From Pseudomonadales bacterium (lineage in GTDB: Bacteria; Pseudomonadota; Gammaproteobacteria; Pseudomonadales; Ketobacteraceae): a DNA stretch of 32,827 nucleotides. Of this stretch, positions 16,380 through 24,995 are shown piece after piece. The stretch lies in the NCBI GenBank assembly GCA_022361455.1, contig JAKSAW010000617.1:1-32827 (forward strand). Direction: 5' to 3'. Made by a program: the position numbers and the translations under genes. Every line of letters starts with the position of its first letter. The first letter of the stretch is position 1. Below the pieces are notes generated by a model. It saw only the letters and a list, made by a program, of their open reading frames with translations, had not been told where the DNA came from and did not search any database.

Positions 16380-18623
16380 TTACTCTACTTCAAACTCAAC
16401 TGTTGCACAGTCTGGGTCTTCAACAAGAGCCGCTGAACGAGCACATACAGTCACAGTGTGATCGCCAGAGCGTAAGTTGTAGAGAGTGATCTCATCACGC
16501 TGCTTCCACAAACCGAATGGCGCACCGTCTAGAGAGTACTTGAAGGACATAGCACCTTCCTCTGGATTGATACCACCAACGCTGATAACCACTTTATCGC
16601 CATCAACAGTTGGAGCACCACCAAAGGAGAAGCTGGCAGCTTGGGCTGTACCCGCTAGGTTAGCAAAAGTAGAAGGCACAGCTGCAGCTGCAGTTGTGCT
16701 TACCTTCACTAGGTCTGCAGTAAGACCAATGTAGTCACCATCATTGTCCATCACCCAGATCGAACCAACGTTAACGCCATAGCCTTCAAACGATGGTAGA
16801 GGAATGGCACCGATTGCATTCAACACAGGCGGCAATACCACTGGAATGAATTCATCAAACAAGGTTTGAGCTAGCGCTTTATCGAAAGCGATCATGCCGC
16901 TTGAATCCAAGTCACGAACAACAACCGTTGGCGTACCGATGATATCGATAGCAATCGCATTGTCGTCTGTAATACCTAGGTCAGCAGTACCACCAATATC
17001 GATAGTTGCACCTAAGAACAATTGGAACTCAGTCTCACCCTCAGGGATGATATCGAAGCCTATGAAGAAATCATTGAACGCTAAGCTACCCAGACCAGTT
17101 TCAAATGCACTCTTAAGATCAATTGTTGGTGCAGCAGTTGGAGTGATGCGAACACGAACGTTAGCAGCAGAAGGATCAATATCACCGATACCAGGAAGAT
17201 CAGCTGCAGTCATAGATACGTTTAAGATGCCAGATTCAACCACTGCAGATAGAGCTTGGTTAATGGTGTTTTCGCCAAGAACAACACCAACGTCACGCTC
17301 TTCATCTCCAGGAGCAGTGGTTGTTGGCGTTGGCATAGTGCCAGCGTCATCGTAAGCAGAACCCACTTGATTAGGACCATTTGAAGTTAAGGCATAGATG
17401 TGGGCACCCAAACCAATGTTCAAACCGTTACTTGGAGAGCTTACAGACTCTGGAGAAACCAATGGCTTGATTTGGTTACCATCGATATCTAACACGATGC
17501 TATCAGGGAATGCATTTAAGAATTCACCTAACTTCTCTTCCGCTAGATCTTCAACTTGACCGCGAATAATGATTTCGAATAACCATTCAAACACTTCATA
17601 GATAGGGGTTAATAACCAATCAGGGAAGTTGTTGATATCAGAACGGATAGCATCAAGGTCTAAGTCAGTTACATCAACTGCAACACTGACATTGCCACCA
17701 CTTGCAGATACAGTCGCGTTAGCATTGAAGCCAGCGTGATCTAGGAAGAAGCTACCATCGATCGTGCCAGTACCAAGAGGCCAAATGTAATCAATGAATA
17801 CGCTAAAATCAGCAACAACGTCGTAAACGTCACCGCTAAGATTTAAGTTACCGTTAGAACCAGTAATATTTAAGCTGATGTTTGCTTCTTCAATAGTGGC
17901 ATCAGTTACGTTAACTTCATAAGAGTTACCAAGAATACTGTCATCGGCAATTGGGTTAACACCAGAGATTAAGTCACCAAGGCTATCGCTAACTAAAAGG
18001 CTTTCAATTTCTGCTACTGCGAAGTCCAAACCAGAACGAGCAACACGCAAATTCATTGCGTTGCTAATGGCTACGTCTGGGCGTGCGAAGTTTTGTGTAC
18101 GCACATAACCGTTGGTGTCGGTTGAAACAAACTCAACGAAGTCACCGTTGGCAACAGAAACGCTAAAGGTGTTGTCTTCGCCCAAGCTAACGTTAGATCC
18201 GTTAACTGTGACTGATTGAACTCCAGAAGGATCTTCAACGTAACCGCTAATACCAATGCTGCCACCTTCAGTCACATTAAGAATGTGAACCACTGGGCCA
18301 GATTGATCGTATACAAAGAAACGAGTTGGAGTACTTGGATTAACAACTTTAAGTGCGTTCTTACCGTCTACCAAGTAACTTGCAATGCTGCTGCCGTTAG
18401 CAGTAGCGCCAGCATCGGTTACAGAAAACTGTGAGGTAATATCTTGACCATTTAAAGTGATTTCCAAAGCGTCTGGAAGACCGCTTGGGAATGTGAGAAC
18501 AACATCAGGTGCAGTGACGTGAACCGAATCTGCCTCTGGTTGCTCGATGGTAACGGTTTTACACGCCGTCAAAAACAAAGCTACAAAAGCTAAAGCAATA
18601 ACCCGACTAAACTCAAGTCGCAT
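16380..18623 (-). CDS. Large lipoprotein with Ig-like domains and a BPI/TULIP-like double-barrel module
   Basis: A 747-residue predicted lipoprotein: signal peptide ending in the lipobox LTAC with acylated Cys21. Residues about 30-185 are Ig-like beta domains. Residues about 188-640 look like the two-barrel BPI/LBP/CETP lipid-binding fold. NLRVARSGLDFAVAEIESLL resembles the opening of BPI. Amphipathic helices at 337-372 are followed by a beta strand. A second half begins LGENTINQALSAVVESGILN, like the start of the BPI C-terminal barrel, and AIPLPSFEGYGVNVGS resembles its end. A C-terminal beta domain (about 665-747; YSLDG...LRSGDHTVTV) follows. This assignment is by eye against remembered BPI sequence and is inference. 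Start support: AGGGAGG 7 nt before the ATG. Role unknown; binding of a hydrophobic ligand at the envelope is plausible. Confidence 0.75.
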   Translation of the reverse strand: MRLEFSRVIALAFVALFLTACKTVTIEQPEADSVHVTAPDVVLTFPSGLPDALEITLNGQDITSQFSVTDAGATANGSSIASYLVDGKNALKVVNPSTPTRFFVYDQSGPVVHILNVTEGGSIGISGYVEDPSGVQSVTVNGSNVSLGEDNTFSVSVANGDFVEFVSTDTNGYVRTQNFARPDVAISNAMNLRVARSGLDFAVAEIESLLVSDSLGDLISGVNPIADDSILGNSYEVNVTDATIEEANISLNITGSNGNLNLSGDVYDVVADFSVFIDYIWPLGTGTIDGSFFLDHAGFNANATVSASGGNVSVAVDVTDLDLDAIRSDINNFPDWLLTPIYEVFEWLFEIIIRGQVEDLAEEKLGEFLNAFPDSIVLDIDGNQIKPLVSPESVSSPSNGLNIGLGAHIYALTSNGPNQVGSAYDDAGTMPTPTTTAPGDEERDVGVVLGENTINQALSAVVESGILNVSMTAADLPGIGDIDPSAANVRVRITPTAAPTIDLKSAFETGLGSLAFNDFFIGFDIIPEGETEFQLFLGATIDIGGTADLGITDDNAIAIDIIGTPTVVVRDLDSSGMIAFDKALAQTLFDEFIPVVLPPVLNAIGAIPLPSFEGYGVNVGSIWVMDNDGDYIGLTADLVKVSTTAAAAVPSTFANLAGTAQAASFSFGGAPTVDGDKVVISVGGINPEEGAMSFKYSLDGAPFGLWKQRDEITLYNLRSGDHTVTVCARSAALVEDPDCATVEFEVE

Positions 18624-18639
18624 TGGTTTTCCTCCCTAG

Positions 18640-19192
18640 AAAGCATAAAAGCTCAGATTGTTTTGCCAAAAAAAGATGGCTTAAGTTTTTTTTGTGTTGT
18701 GATCGTTGGCCGTACTACAAATCCGCCCAGTTATTATTATTTCGCAAAGTCCGTATCGCGACTCCGCCCAGATAGGGTCTCGAGTATTGGTCTACGAATC
18801 AATACCGTCATACTACTTAGTCCTTTATGAGGTAATTGAGTCAATGTTCACCCGAGACTCAAAAGACTAAAAAACAGTAAGGTTCGAAAATGTTCGCAAC
18901 CGCGAATTCTGGCTTTCTGAACACGGGGCCAATAGTATTGAGTCACTTGTCAATAATCAATATGAAGTAACTAGATATCCCCAACTTTACGCAAAACATC
19001 ACAGTTCGTTACAAAACATAATTAGGAACGTTCGTTTACTTTCTTTTTTCTTATTTAGTTATTAAAAAAAGTCGGCCTTAAATGCCTGAAAACTTGGGGA
19101 GTTTTTATAGATTGGTTAAACTCTCTTGCCATACAACTCAGTCTTTTCTCTACTGCCTAGTTACATTTGGAAATTCAATCTAAGTCACACTT
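18640..19192. other. Non-coding region between lipoprotein gene and dusC
   Basis: This 0.55-kb AT-rich stretch separates two divergent genes and has no supportable gene. It holds a 9-bp direct repeat TCCGCCCAG (18722-18730 and 18763-18771), 41 bp apart or about four helical turns, which may be an operator pair. Long T/A runs near 18680 and 19040-19075 follow. No tRNA cloverleaf or strong hairpin was seen. Confidence 0.4.
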
Positions 19193-20170
19193 ATGCGTAT
19201 AGTATTAGCGCCGATGGAAGGCGTTGTTGATCATATTGTGCGGGACCTCTTAACCCAAATAGGTGGCATCGATCAGTGCGTTACCGAATTCGTTCGCGTC
19301 AGCGATCAGCTACTACCGCCTCGCGTTTTTTATCGACTGTGTCCCGAGCTTCACCATGAAGGTAAAACGCCAAATGGAGTTCCCGTTGCGTTGCAACTTT
19401 TGGGAGGCAAAGCAAACCCAATGGCAGAGAACGCGGCAAGAGCAGCAGAGCTTGGCGCACCCTCCATCGATATTAATTTCGGCTGCCCTGCTAAAACGGT
19501 AAATCGTCACGACGGAGGTGCGAGCCTGTTGCGCGAGCCAAAACGTCTATACGAAATTACTCATGCTATTCGCCAGGCTGTTCCCGACACCACGCCAGTC
19601 ACGGCAAAGATCAGACTTGGCTTTGAGGATAAAACCCTAGCGATTGAAAATGCCCAGGCTTTGGAAGAAGCCGGCGCAAAAGAAATAACCGTTCATGGCA
19701 GAACTAAAATGGATGGCTACAAGCCACCCGCCTATTGGGATTGGATTGGCAAGATAAGAGAAAACCTAAAGATTAACGTGATTGCTAATGGCGAGATTTG
19801 GTCGATCGCGAACTACCAGCAATGTCGAAAAGAAAGCGGTAGCCAAGATGTCATGATCGGACGAGGCATTATACGTTATCCAGATTTAGCATTGCGTATT
19901 AAAAACTATCAACTAAACCAAGCGTCTGAGCCAGCCATAGATGTTTTCGATGTACTACTAAGGTTCTTCCATTCCTCACAACAACAAAACAAATCGAAGC
20001 GATATTTGTGTGATCGTACAAAACAATGGACCAGTTTGTTAGGAATTGGTCACCCCGCCGCCATGGAACTGTTCCACACCATCAAGCGCGAAATTGATGC
20101 TGAGGTGATTTACCGGCACTTATTAAACGCTAAGTCTAGGGTGCAAGATAGCGATCGGATGGCCACCTAA
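19193..20170 (+). CDS. dusC: tRNA-dihydrouridine(16) synthase DusC
   Basis: An FMN-dependent enzyme that reduces uridine to dihydrouridine in tRNA; E. coli DusC acts at position 16. The 325-residue product is close to the family length (315) and follows E. coli DusC along its length: MRIVLAPMEGVVDHIVR at the start, TEFVRVSDQLLP (31-42), the catalytic Cys98 in NFGCPAKTVN, and the flavin/tRNA-contacting VHGRTK and VIANGEIW motifs followed by DVMIGRG. The TEFVRV...LLP stretch favours DusC over DusA or DusB. No strong ribosome-binding site precedes the ATG. Confidence 0.95.
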   Translation: MRIVLAPMEGVVDHIVRDLLTQIGGIDQCVTEFVRVSDQLLPPRVFYRLCPELHHEGKTPNGVPVALQLLGGKANPMAENAARAAELGAPSIDINFGCPAKTVNRHDGGASLLREPKRLYEITHAIRQAVPDTTPVTAKIRLGFEDKTLAIENAQALEEAGAKEITVHGRTKMDGYKPPAYWDWIGKIRENLKINVIANGEIWSIANYQQCRKESGSQDVMIGRGIIRYPDLALRIKNYQLNQASEPAIDVFDVLLRFFHSSQQQNKSKRYLCDRTKQWTSLLGIGHPAAMELFHTIKREIDAEVIYRHLLNAKSRVQDSDRMAT

Positions 20171-20229
20171 TTGGCTGATGCCCTATTCAAAAGGCCTACC
20201 CCCAAAGTAATCACTGACTTCAAAAAAAT

Positions 20230-20525
20230 TTACCCACAGAATTGGAGACAAAACAGGCAGTTATGTATCATGCCTGTGCATAGTCACAAATTTGTCAAAC
20301 AATATTTTGAGCTTATTCACACCGAATTTATTAGGGCATAAATTACCCGTCAAAATTAGGTCATATTTTTTAATTACCTCTTGAGCTTTTTTAACTTATT
20401 GTTTTTATTATACTTTTTATCTTTAGATTACTTTTTAAACAATCTGTTGAGAGGGCAGTATTTTCAGGCTTAGGGACACTTTTAACAAGCTTACTCACAA
20501 AGTTATCCACAGGAATTGTGGAAAA
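20230..20525. promoter_or_regulatory. Cluster of DnaA-box matches
   Basis: Three exact matches to the DnaA-box consensus TTWTNCACA occur: TTATTCACA (20313-20321, +), TTATCCACA (20503-20511, +, the high-affinity form) and TTTTCCACA (20517-20525, -). Three more differ by one base: TTACCCACA (20230-20238, +), CTATGCACA (20275-20283, -) and TTACTCACA (20491-20499, +). They sit on both sides of an AT-rich segment. This is the layout of a replication origin, or of a DnaA-titrating or DnaA-reactivating locus. dnaA, dnaN, rpmH and gidA are not in the window. Confidence 0.6.
20351..20450. other. AT-rich segment between DnaA boxes (possible unwinding element)
   Basis: About 100 bases of strongly AT-rich sequence with recurring T-runs, including the near-repeats TTATACTTTTTA and ATTACTTTTTAA about 20 bp apart. 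It lies within the DnaA-box cluster, where a DNA unwinding element would be expected in an origin. It could also simply be an AT-rich promoter region for the following gene. Confidence 0.4.
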
Positions 20526-20708
20526 CTAATTTTCTGGACAAGTTAATAATTTCTGCTACAAAATCCGTTTAGTTTTTAAACGTTGGTCGATTTTATAACC
20601 ATCCTGGGCTAATAGTTTGATAAAGCATTTCTTGCTTTACCCGCCCATTTGGCTGAGTTAGAGTTGGCGGCGTTTTCAGGATTGAGTTCAGCTGGAGTTG
20701 CCGCCTAA

Positions 20709-21404
20709 ATGTCAGATATTAAGTCCTATATTGGTTTTCCTACCTCAGATAATTTGAAGAGCCACATCAACAACTTTCTTGAGGCCGCTGAAGCGGGAGA
20801 CCGGAAAACTGGCGAGCGATTTGTTGCGCTCATCGATGTTCTGACCCAAGAGGTAATCGATGCACTATTACTACAAACCATCGAAATTGCCCAACTTAAT
20901 TCAGTGAGCATTAAAATCATCAACGTATGCGCAAGCACAGCTAATAAAGTTTCTGGCGCATTAACCTCAAAGATCTATCGCAAAGCTCCCATTAAAGAAC
21001 TACAGGGAGTGGCCAATGTCTGGGAAGCTTTTCTCAAGAATACTGAAAAAGACAACTCCGGTGACTGGTATATTTTGACGCAAATAGACGAAAACTTTGC
21101 CGCCGAGATCGATGCCATACTGGCTGAAAAAGGTGATTCGCCAGAATACGATCCTAAAGATCGTGAATACGCTATCAGTATTTACGACCGCTTAATGGAC
21201 CTCATCATTCAGCAGTTTTTCTTGGAAGCTTCAAACCAAGTAAAAATGGGTGCCATTACAAACAAAATGCTCAACGTCGGCGTCGATAGCGTCAAGGGTG
21301 CGATCCATGCAGTGCTGCATAAAGTAGTGAAGCGTCTTGAGCCTTTACCACTGGGCCGCTATGTAGAACATACGACTCAGTTTTATATCAAACTAGACCA
21401 CTAG
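20709..21404 (+). CDS. Conserved-looking protein of unknown function
   Basis: I do not recognise this 231-residue protein. It is predicted mostly alpha-helical, without a signal peptide, membrane helix or obvious catalytic motif, so it is probably cytoplasmic. The N-terminal half (about 15-110) has regular heptad-like leucine/isoleucine patterns; the C-terminus ends in a compact aromatic stretch, LPLGRYVEHTTQFYIKLD. A GGAG about 12 nt upstream gives modest start support. It lies downstream of the DnaA-box cluster and convergent with dinG, which allows but does not show a link to DNA replication or repair. Confidence 0.7.
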   Translation: MSDIKSYIGFPTSDNLKSHINNFLEAAEAGDRKTGERFVALIDVLTQEVIDALLLQTIEIAQLNSVSIKIINVCASTANKVSGALTSKIYRKAPIKELQGVANVWEAFLKNTEKDNSGDWYILTQIDENFAAEIDAILAEKGDSPEYDPKDREYAISIYDRLMDLIIQQFFLEASNQVKMGAITNKMLNVGVDSVKGAIHAVLHKVVKRLEPLPLGRYVEHTTQFYIKLDH

Positions 21405-21410
21405 GCCCGT

Positions 21411-21448
21411 AGACCTTCGGTCTTTAACTCTTCGCCTTACAAAGAGTT
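21411..21448. terminator. Two small hairpins between the unknown gene and dinG
   Basis: AGACC-TTC-GGTCT (21411-21423) is followed by AACTCTT (21426-21432) pairing with AAGAGTT (21442-21448), the latter overlapping the dinG stop. Neither has a good T-run; termination in either direction is tentative. Confidence 0.3.
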
Positions 21449-23569
21449 TGCTACTGGAATCGGCGGCAGACTCTTTATAATTGCCTTACCGTACTGACGC
21501 CTCATTAAACGGCGATCCAGAATCGAAATCGTTCCGGTATCATATTCAGTGCGAATTAAGCGACCCACGGCTTGCTTTAGTTTAATCGCAGCATCAGGTA
21601 CCGCAATTTGCATAAACGGATTACCACCCTTTCCTTTTATCCATTCCGCTAACGTCGCATCCACAGGTTCTTCAGGAACCGAGAAAGGTAGCTTGGCAAT
21701 AATCACGTGATCGCAATATTCGCCCGGCAGGTCGATCCCTTCGGCAAAACTAGCTAAGCCAAAAATAATACTGGGCAGGCCTTCGTCCACTCGCTCTTTA
21801 TGTAAGCGAATGACTTCGCTCTTGCCGTAAGAGCCCTGCGCAAAAACCCGCTCGGCAAAATCCGCCGGCAATAATGCCAAAGCGTCTTCCAGTTGTCGCT
21901 TTGAGGTGAACAACACCAAAATGGCACCTGACATACCTGCCTTTAATAGATAATCCACAAGATAATGCGTGTGACGATATGTGTCGGAAGGATCGAAATC
22001 CATATTCGGCACAATAATTCTCGCCACGTTAGGATAGTCAAAGGGACTAGGCACACTATGAAAACCCGAGGCATCAGGCACACCCGAGCGCATTTTAAAG
22101 CGATCAAAACTACCCACTGCCATCATGGTGGCGGAGGTAACAACAGCAGCAAAACAGCGATTCCACAAATAGCGCGACAGTACTTCATTCGCCAAGATGG
22201 GACTCGCTGATAATTCCACATCGATGCCCTGGGTGGTCTCATTAAAATTAAGCCAGCGAGCCACTGGTTTTTTGGGATCATGTTGCTGAGAAAAGCTCAT
22301 CCATAAATCCACCACATGGCCAGACCTTGCAGTGTAGGTTCCTACTAATGGGTACCAAGATTCAGCTTCATCGCGGGAAACATCCACATGCTTGCCTTCA
22401 AGAACTTCGTTCATCCAAATAGAAACGTCTTCTATATAGTTATAAAGTTCTTGAGATAGTTTATAGAGTTCCTGGCCCTGGACTTGCAACTCGTCGGGTA
22501 TATCGCCTTCTGGGAATCGATACACGATGCGACCACTTTCATTCACCGCATTCTCATCATCATTAGCCAATGGGGTTAACGTTGATAACACCATGCTTAG
22601 CTGCTCTTTCATTTCATCCGCCACTTCATCCACTTTTTCAGCGGTGTGGGCCAATGAAGGCGTAGCAGGAAACGCTTCCACCAAGGAATTAAAGACTTTC
22701 TTTAATTCCTCTAACCAAGCTTGAGTACCCTTAACATGGCCAGAGGCAGAAAAATGCTTAAGAGCCTTATCAGGTAAATGATGGCCTTCATCAAAAATAT
22801 AAATGGTATCTTCAGGTGCAGGTAGCACCACGCCGCCGCCAAGCGCTAAATCAGCCAACACCAAATCATGGTTGGCCACCACAACTTCGGTGCGATGCAT
22901 ATCATTACGTGCTTCGTAGAACATACACTCATCATAATGGGCGCAGTTTCTGCCGGTGCATCGATGCTGATCAGTTGTGACTCGGTACCAATCTTCATCG
23001 CGAATTTCTTCCGGCCATTGGTCACGATCGCCATGCCATTCTTCCTGCTTGACTGCCTGGTCCATTGCCCGATAAAGCTCTGATGCTTTTTGATCAACAG
23101 TCACGGCGCTCACTTCTTCCCATAGCGCCATATTAGGATCAGCTTCCCCACCTGCGGACATTAAACGGTCTAACTGAGAGAGACATAAGTAACGACCACG
23201 TCCTTTTGCTAATTGATAGCTAAATCGCAGCGGCGAATTCATTAATAAATCAGGGATATCTTTACTAACTATTTGATCTTGTAAAGCCACGGTAGCGGTA
23301 GATACCACCACCTTCTTTTTTAATGCCTGTGCAATGGGGATCACGGACACCAAATAAGCTACAGTTTTGCCCGTACCGGTACCCGCCTCAACCACACAGA
23401 TGTGATTATCACTAGTGCGCTTGCCTTCAGCATCCATTTCTATCTGCGAAATACCTTTCGCCACTTCAGCAATCATTAAGCGCTGCCCATAACGGGGTTT
23501 AAGGGATTTACTCTTTAAAAAGTGGGAATAAGTTGACTGTATCTTTAGTTTAATATCGTCTGAAAGCAT
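21437..23569 (-). CDS. dinG: ATP-dependent DNA helicase DinG
   Basis: A superfamily 2, XPD-like 5'-3' DNA helicase with an iron-sulfur cluster, acting on R-loops, D-loops and other blocked structures. Length 710 residues against 716 in E. coli. Walker A is GTGTGKT (63-69). Four cysteines for the 4Fe-4S cluster are at 129, 204, 209 and 215, with nearly the spacing seen in E. coli DinG. Walker B is FDEGHH (259-264), and C-terminal motifs include GLASFAEGIDLPG and QAVGRLIRTE. No LexA-type box is seen before the gene, so SOS control is not supported here. Confidence 0.95.
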   Translation of the reverse strand: MLSDDIKLKIQSTYSHFLKSKSLKPRYGQRLMIAEVAKGISQIEMDAEGKRTSDNHICVVEAGTGTGKTVAYLVSVIPIAQALKKKVVVSTATVALQDQIVSKDIPDLLMNSPLRFSYQLAKGRGRYLCLSQLDRLMSAGGEADPNMALWEEVSAVTVDQKASELYRAMDQAVKQEEWHGDRDQWPEEIRDEDWYRVTTDQHRCTGRNCAHYDECMFYEARNDMHRTEVVVANHDLVLADLALGGGVVLPAPEDTIYIFDEGHHLPDKALKHFSASGHVKGTQAWLEELKKVFNSLVEAFPATPSLAHTAEKVDEVADEMKEQLSMVLSTLTPLANDDENAVNESGRIVYRFPEGDIPDELQVQGQELYKLSQELYNYIEDVSIWMNEVLEGKHVDVSRDEAESWYPLVGTYTARSGHVVDLWMSFSQQHDPKKPVARWLNFNETTQGIDVELSASPILANEVLSRYLWNRCFAAVVTSATMMAVGSFDRFKMRSGVPDASGFHSVPSPFDYPNVARIIVPNMDFDPSDTYRHTHYLVDYLLKAGMSGAILVLFTSKRQLEDALALLPADFAERVFAQGSYGKSEVIRLHKERVDEGLPSIIFGLASFAEGIDLPGEYCDHVIIAKLPFSVPEEPVDATLAEWIKGKGGNPFMQIAVPDAAIKLKQAVGRLIRTEYDTGTISILDRRLMRRQYGKAIIKSLPPIPVANSL

Positions 23570-23904
23570 TGAGACTTCACTGTAAGGAACCTTGGTTCAA
23601 ATTATGACCTTAATTAATCTTATATAGAACGCTTAGTTCGCAAAAAAATGGGCTAACCAATTGATTGATACAAGAAATAATATTTTAACCTTATAAAATC
23701 CCTGTCCGGCTGAGCACCGCACCTGAACAGAGCATGATATCGAGAGGCTCTATACAATTGAAATGGATTTGTACCTGAGTGTAATAAAAATCTTTCAATT
23801 TGTTGCCATTATCTTGCGTCATTTACGCCGTTTCTGTACCGTTAGGCGCTCAAAAACAATGACGATACCAAAATAAAAAAATACCATAACAGGGAGTTCC
23901 TCTT
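23570..23904. promoter_or_regulatory. Non-coding region upstream of the TRAP locus and dinG
   Basis: This 335-bp AT-rich spacer lies between divergent dinG and the TatT gene and must contain both promoters. I found no reading frame with support, no strong hairpin and no convincing consensus promoter. The rightward gene has a clear AGGGAG ribosome-binding site at 23891-23896. Confidence 0.35.
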
Positions 23905-24951
23905 ATGAGATCCATTCTCCGCAGCGCTTTTAAACGCGGGCTAATTTTGTTCACAGCCCTCACAGGCTTGTTGCTCGCAGGCTGTAGTAATGTTGTCTAT
24001 AAGGTCACGGGCGACACCATGATCAGCTTCGGGGAAGACAAAATGATTCCCTACCTGCTTACCACTGACGACACTCGTATCGGTTGTGTCGCGGGTGAAG
24101 CACTTACTCCCTTAATGCTATCTTTCGGAACAGTGACAGAGCCACCCGATGATCTTGCGGTTCTTATCCATATGGTTGGCGGCGGTTGTGCTAGCCAAAG
24201 AGCTACTGAGATTGAATTAGATTCTGCACGTTACACCAAAGAAAGACGCGTAGAAGAAGCGCAAGATGCACGCATTAGATCAAAGCGTTGGCACGGTGTT
24301 GCAGCGCAGCGCTACTACAAAGGTTATCAGGCGCTGGTTCGTTCCATGGGTGATATCGGCGGTGAATGCCCACAGTTCCCTAACGAGCAAGCACAACTCG
24401 TTTGGATTTTAGGTACCGCTGTTAGCTTGCAGGCTGTGATGGCGGATGGCATGGGTGGTAACACCGTTGGTGTACCAAAAGACATAGCGCCTAAAGCAGA
24501 AAGAGCTGCAACTTGTTTAGATACTCCTCGTGGCAACCAACGTTGGTGGGGTCTGCCAAAAGCAATCCGAGCAATTCTATGGACAGTTGTACCTGGCTTA
24601 GGCCCTGAAGGTTCCGATCCTTGGAAAGAAATGGATAAGGCGATGAAGATTGGTGAGCACGAAGGTGTACGTATGTCTTTCGCTTTAACTGCGCTAGCCG
24701 CTTTCAATGACAGCAATATTGAATTAACTAAAGACGTAATTCGTCAATACGCTAAGTCAGCAGAGCGCGTTGCTGGCAGCCGTGAATATCGCCTAGTAGA
24801 TATTATGGCGAACGATTTAATTTATGCGATGTCTGATAAATTATGGACAGATGCAGTCGGTCACAGAACACCTGTTAATAAATTAGGTACATTCTGGGAC
24901 GATAAGAAAGAAGTGATTGACGTCGATGTGGATATCGACGATCTCTTCTAG
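23905..24951 (+). CDS. TRAP-transporter-associated lipoprotein, TatT family
   Basis: A 348-residue lipoprotein: signal peptide with lipobox LLAGC and acylated Cys27, followed by an alpha-helical domain matching the TatT (TRAP-associated TPR-like, PF16811) family. In Treponema, TatT forms a trimer that partners the TRAP solute-binding protein and was proposed to pass on hydrophobic ligands. The acidic tail (VIDVDVDIDDLF) is unusual. It is the first gene of a locus with the solute-binding protein 44 bp downstream and the permease beyond, which supports the assignment. AGGGAG lies 8 nt before the ATG. Confidence 0.8.
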   Translation: MRSILRSAFKRGLILFTALTGLLLAGCSNVVYKVTGDTMISFGEDKMIPYLLTTDDTRIGCVAGEALTPLMLSFGTVTEPPDDLAVLIHMVGGGCASQRATEIELDSARYTKERRVEEAQDARIRSKRWHGVAAQRYYKGYQALVRSMGDIGGECPQFPNEQAQLVWILGTAVSLQAVMADGMGGNTVGVPKDIAPKAERAATCLDTPRGNQRWWGLPKAIRAILWTVVPGLGPEGSDPWKEMDKAMKIGEHEGVRMSFALTALAAFNDSNIELTKDVIRQYAKSAERVAGSREYRLVDIMANDLIYAMSDKLWTDAVGHRTPVNKLGTFWDDKKEVIDVDVDIDDLF

Positions 24952-24995
24952 ATCTTTTTTAAAACTAAAACAGCCTCACGTTTCGGGATGAAATT

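Noticed and set aside
16894..17355. A 153-codon open frame opposite the TULIP-like lipoprotein gene.
   Set aside because: It is the antisense shadow of a strongly supported gene with clear domain logic; its translation has no family resemblance.
18890..18970. A 26-codon frame with an AAGG about 7 nt upstream in the lipoprotein/dusC spacer.
   Set aside because: Too short and without any recognisable feature; AAGG alone is common by chance.
20171..20708. Calling this spacer the chromosomal oriC outright.
   Set aside because: The DnaA boxes fit, but none of the usual neighbours (dnaA, dnaN, recF, gyrB, rpmH, gidA/mnmG, parAB) is present, and I cannot measure GC skew. It is reported only as a DnaA-box cluster.
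23570..23620. An SOS (LexA) box before dinG.
   Set aside because: No CTGT-N8-ACAG-like palindrome is present here, nor upstream of xthA-polB or alkB.
24327..24716. A 129-codon open frame opposite the TatT gene.
   Set aside because: Antisense shadow; no ribosome-binding site and no recognisable protein motif.
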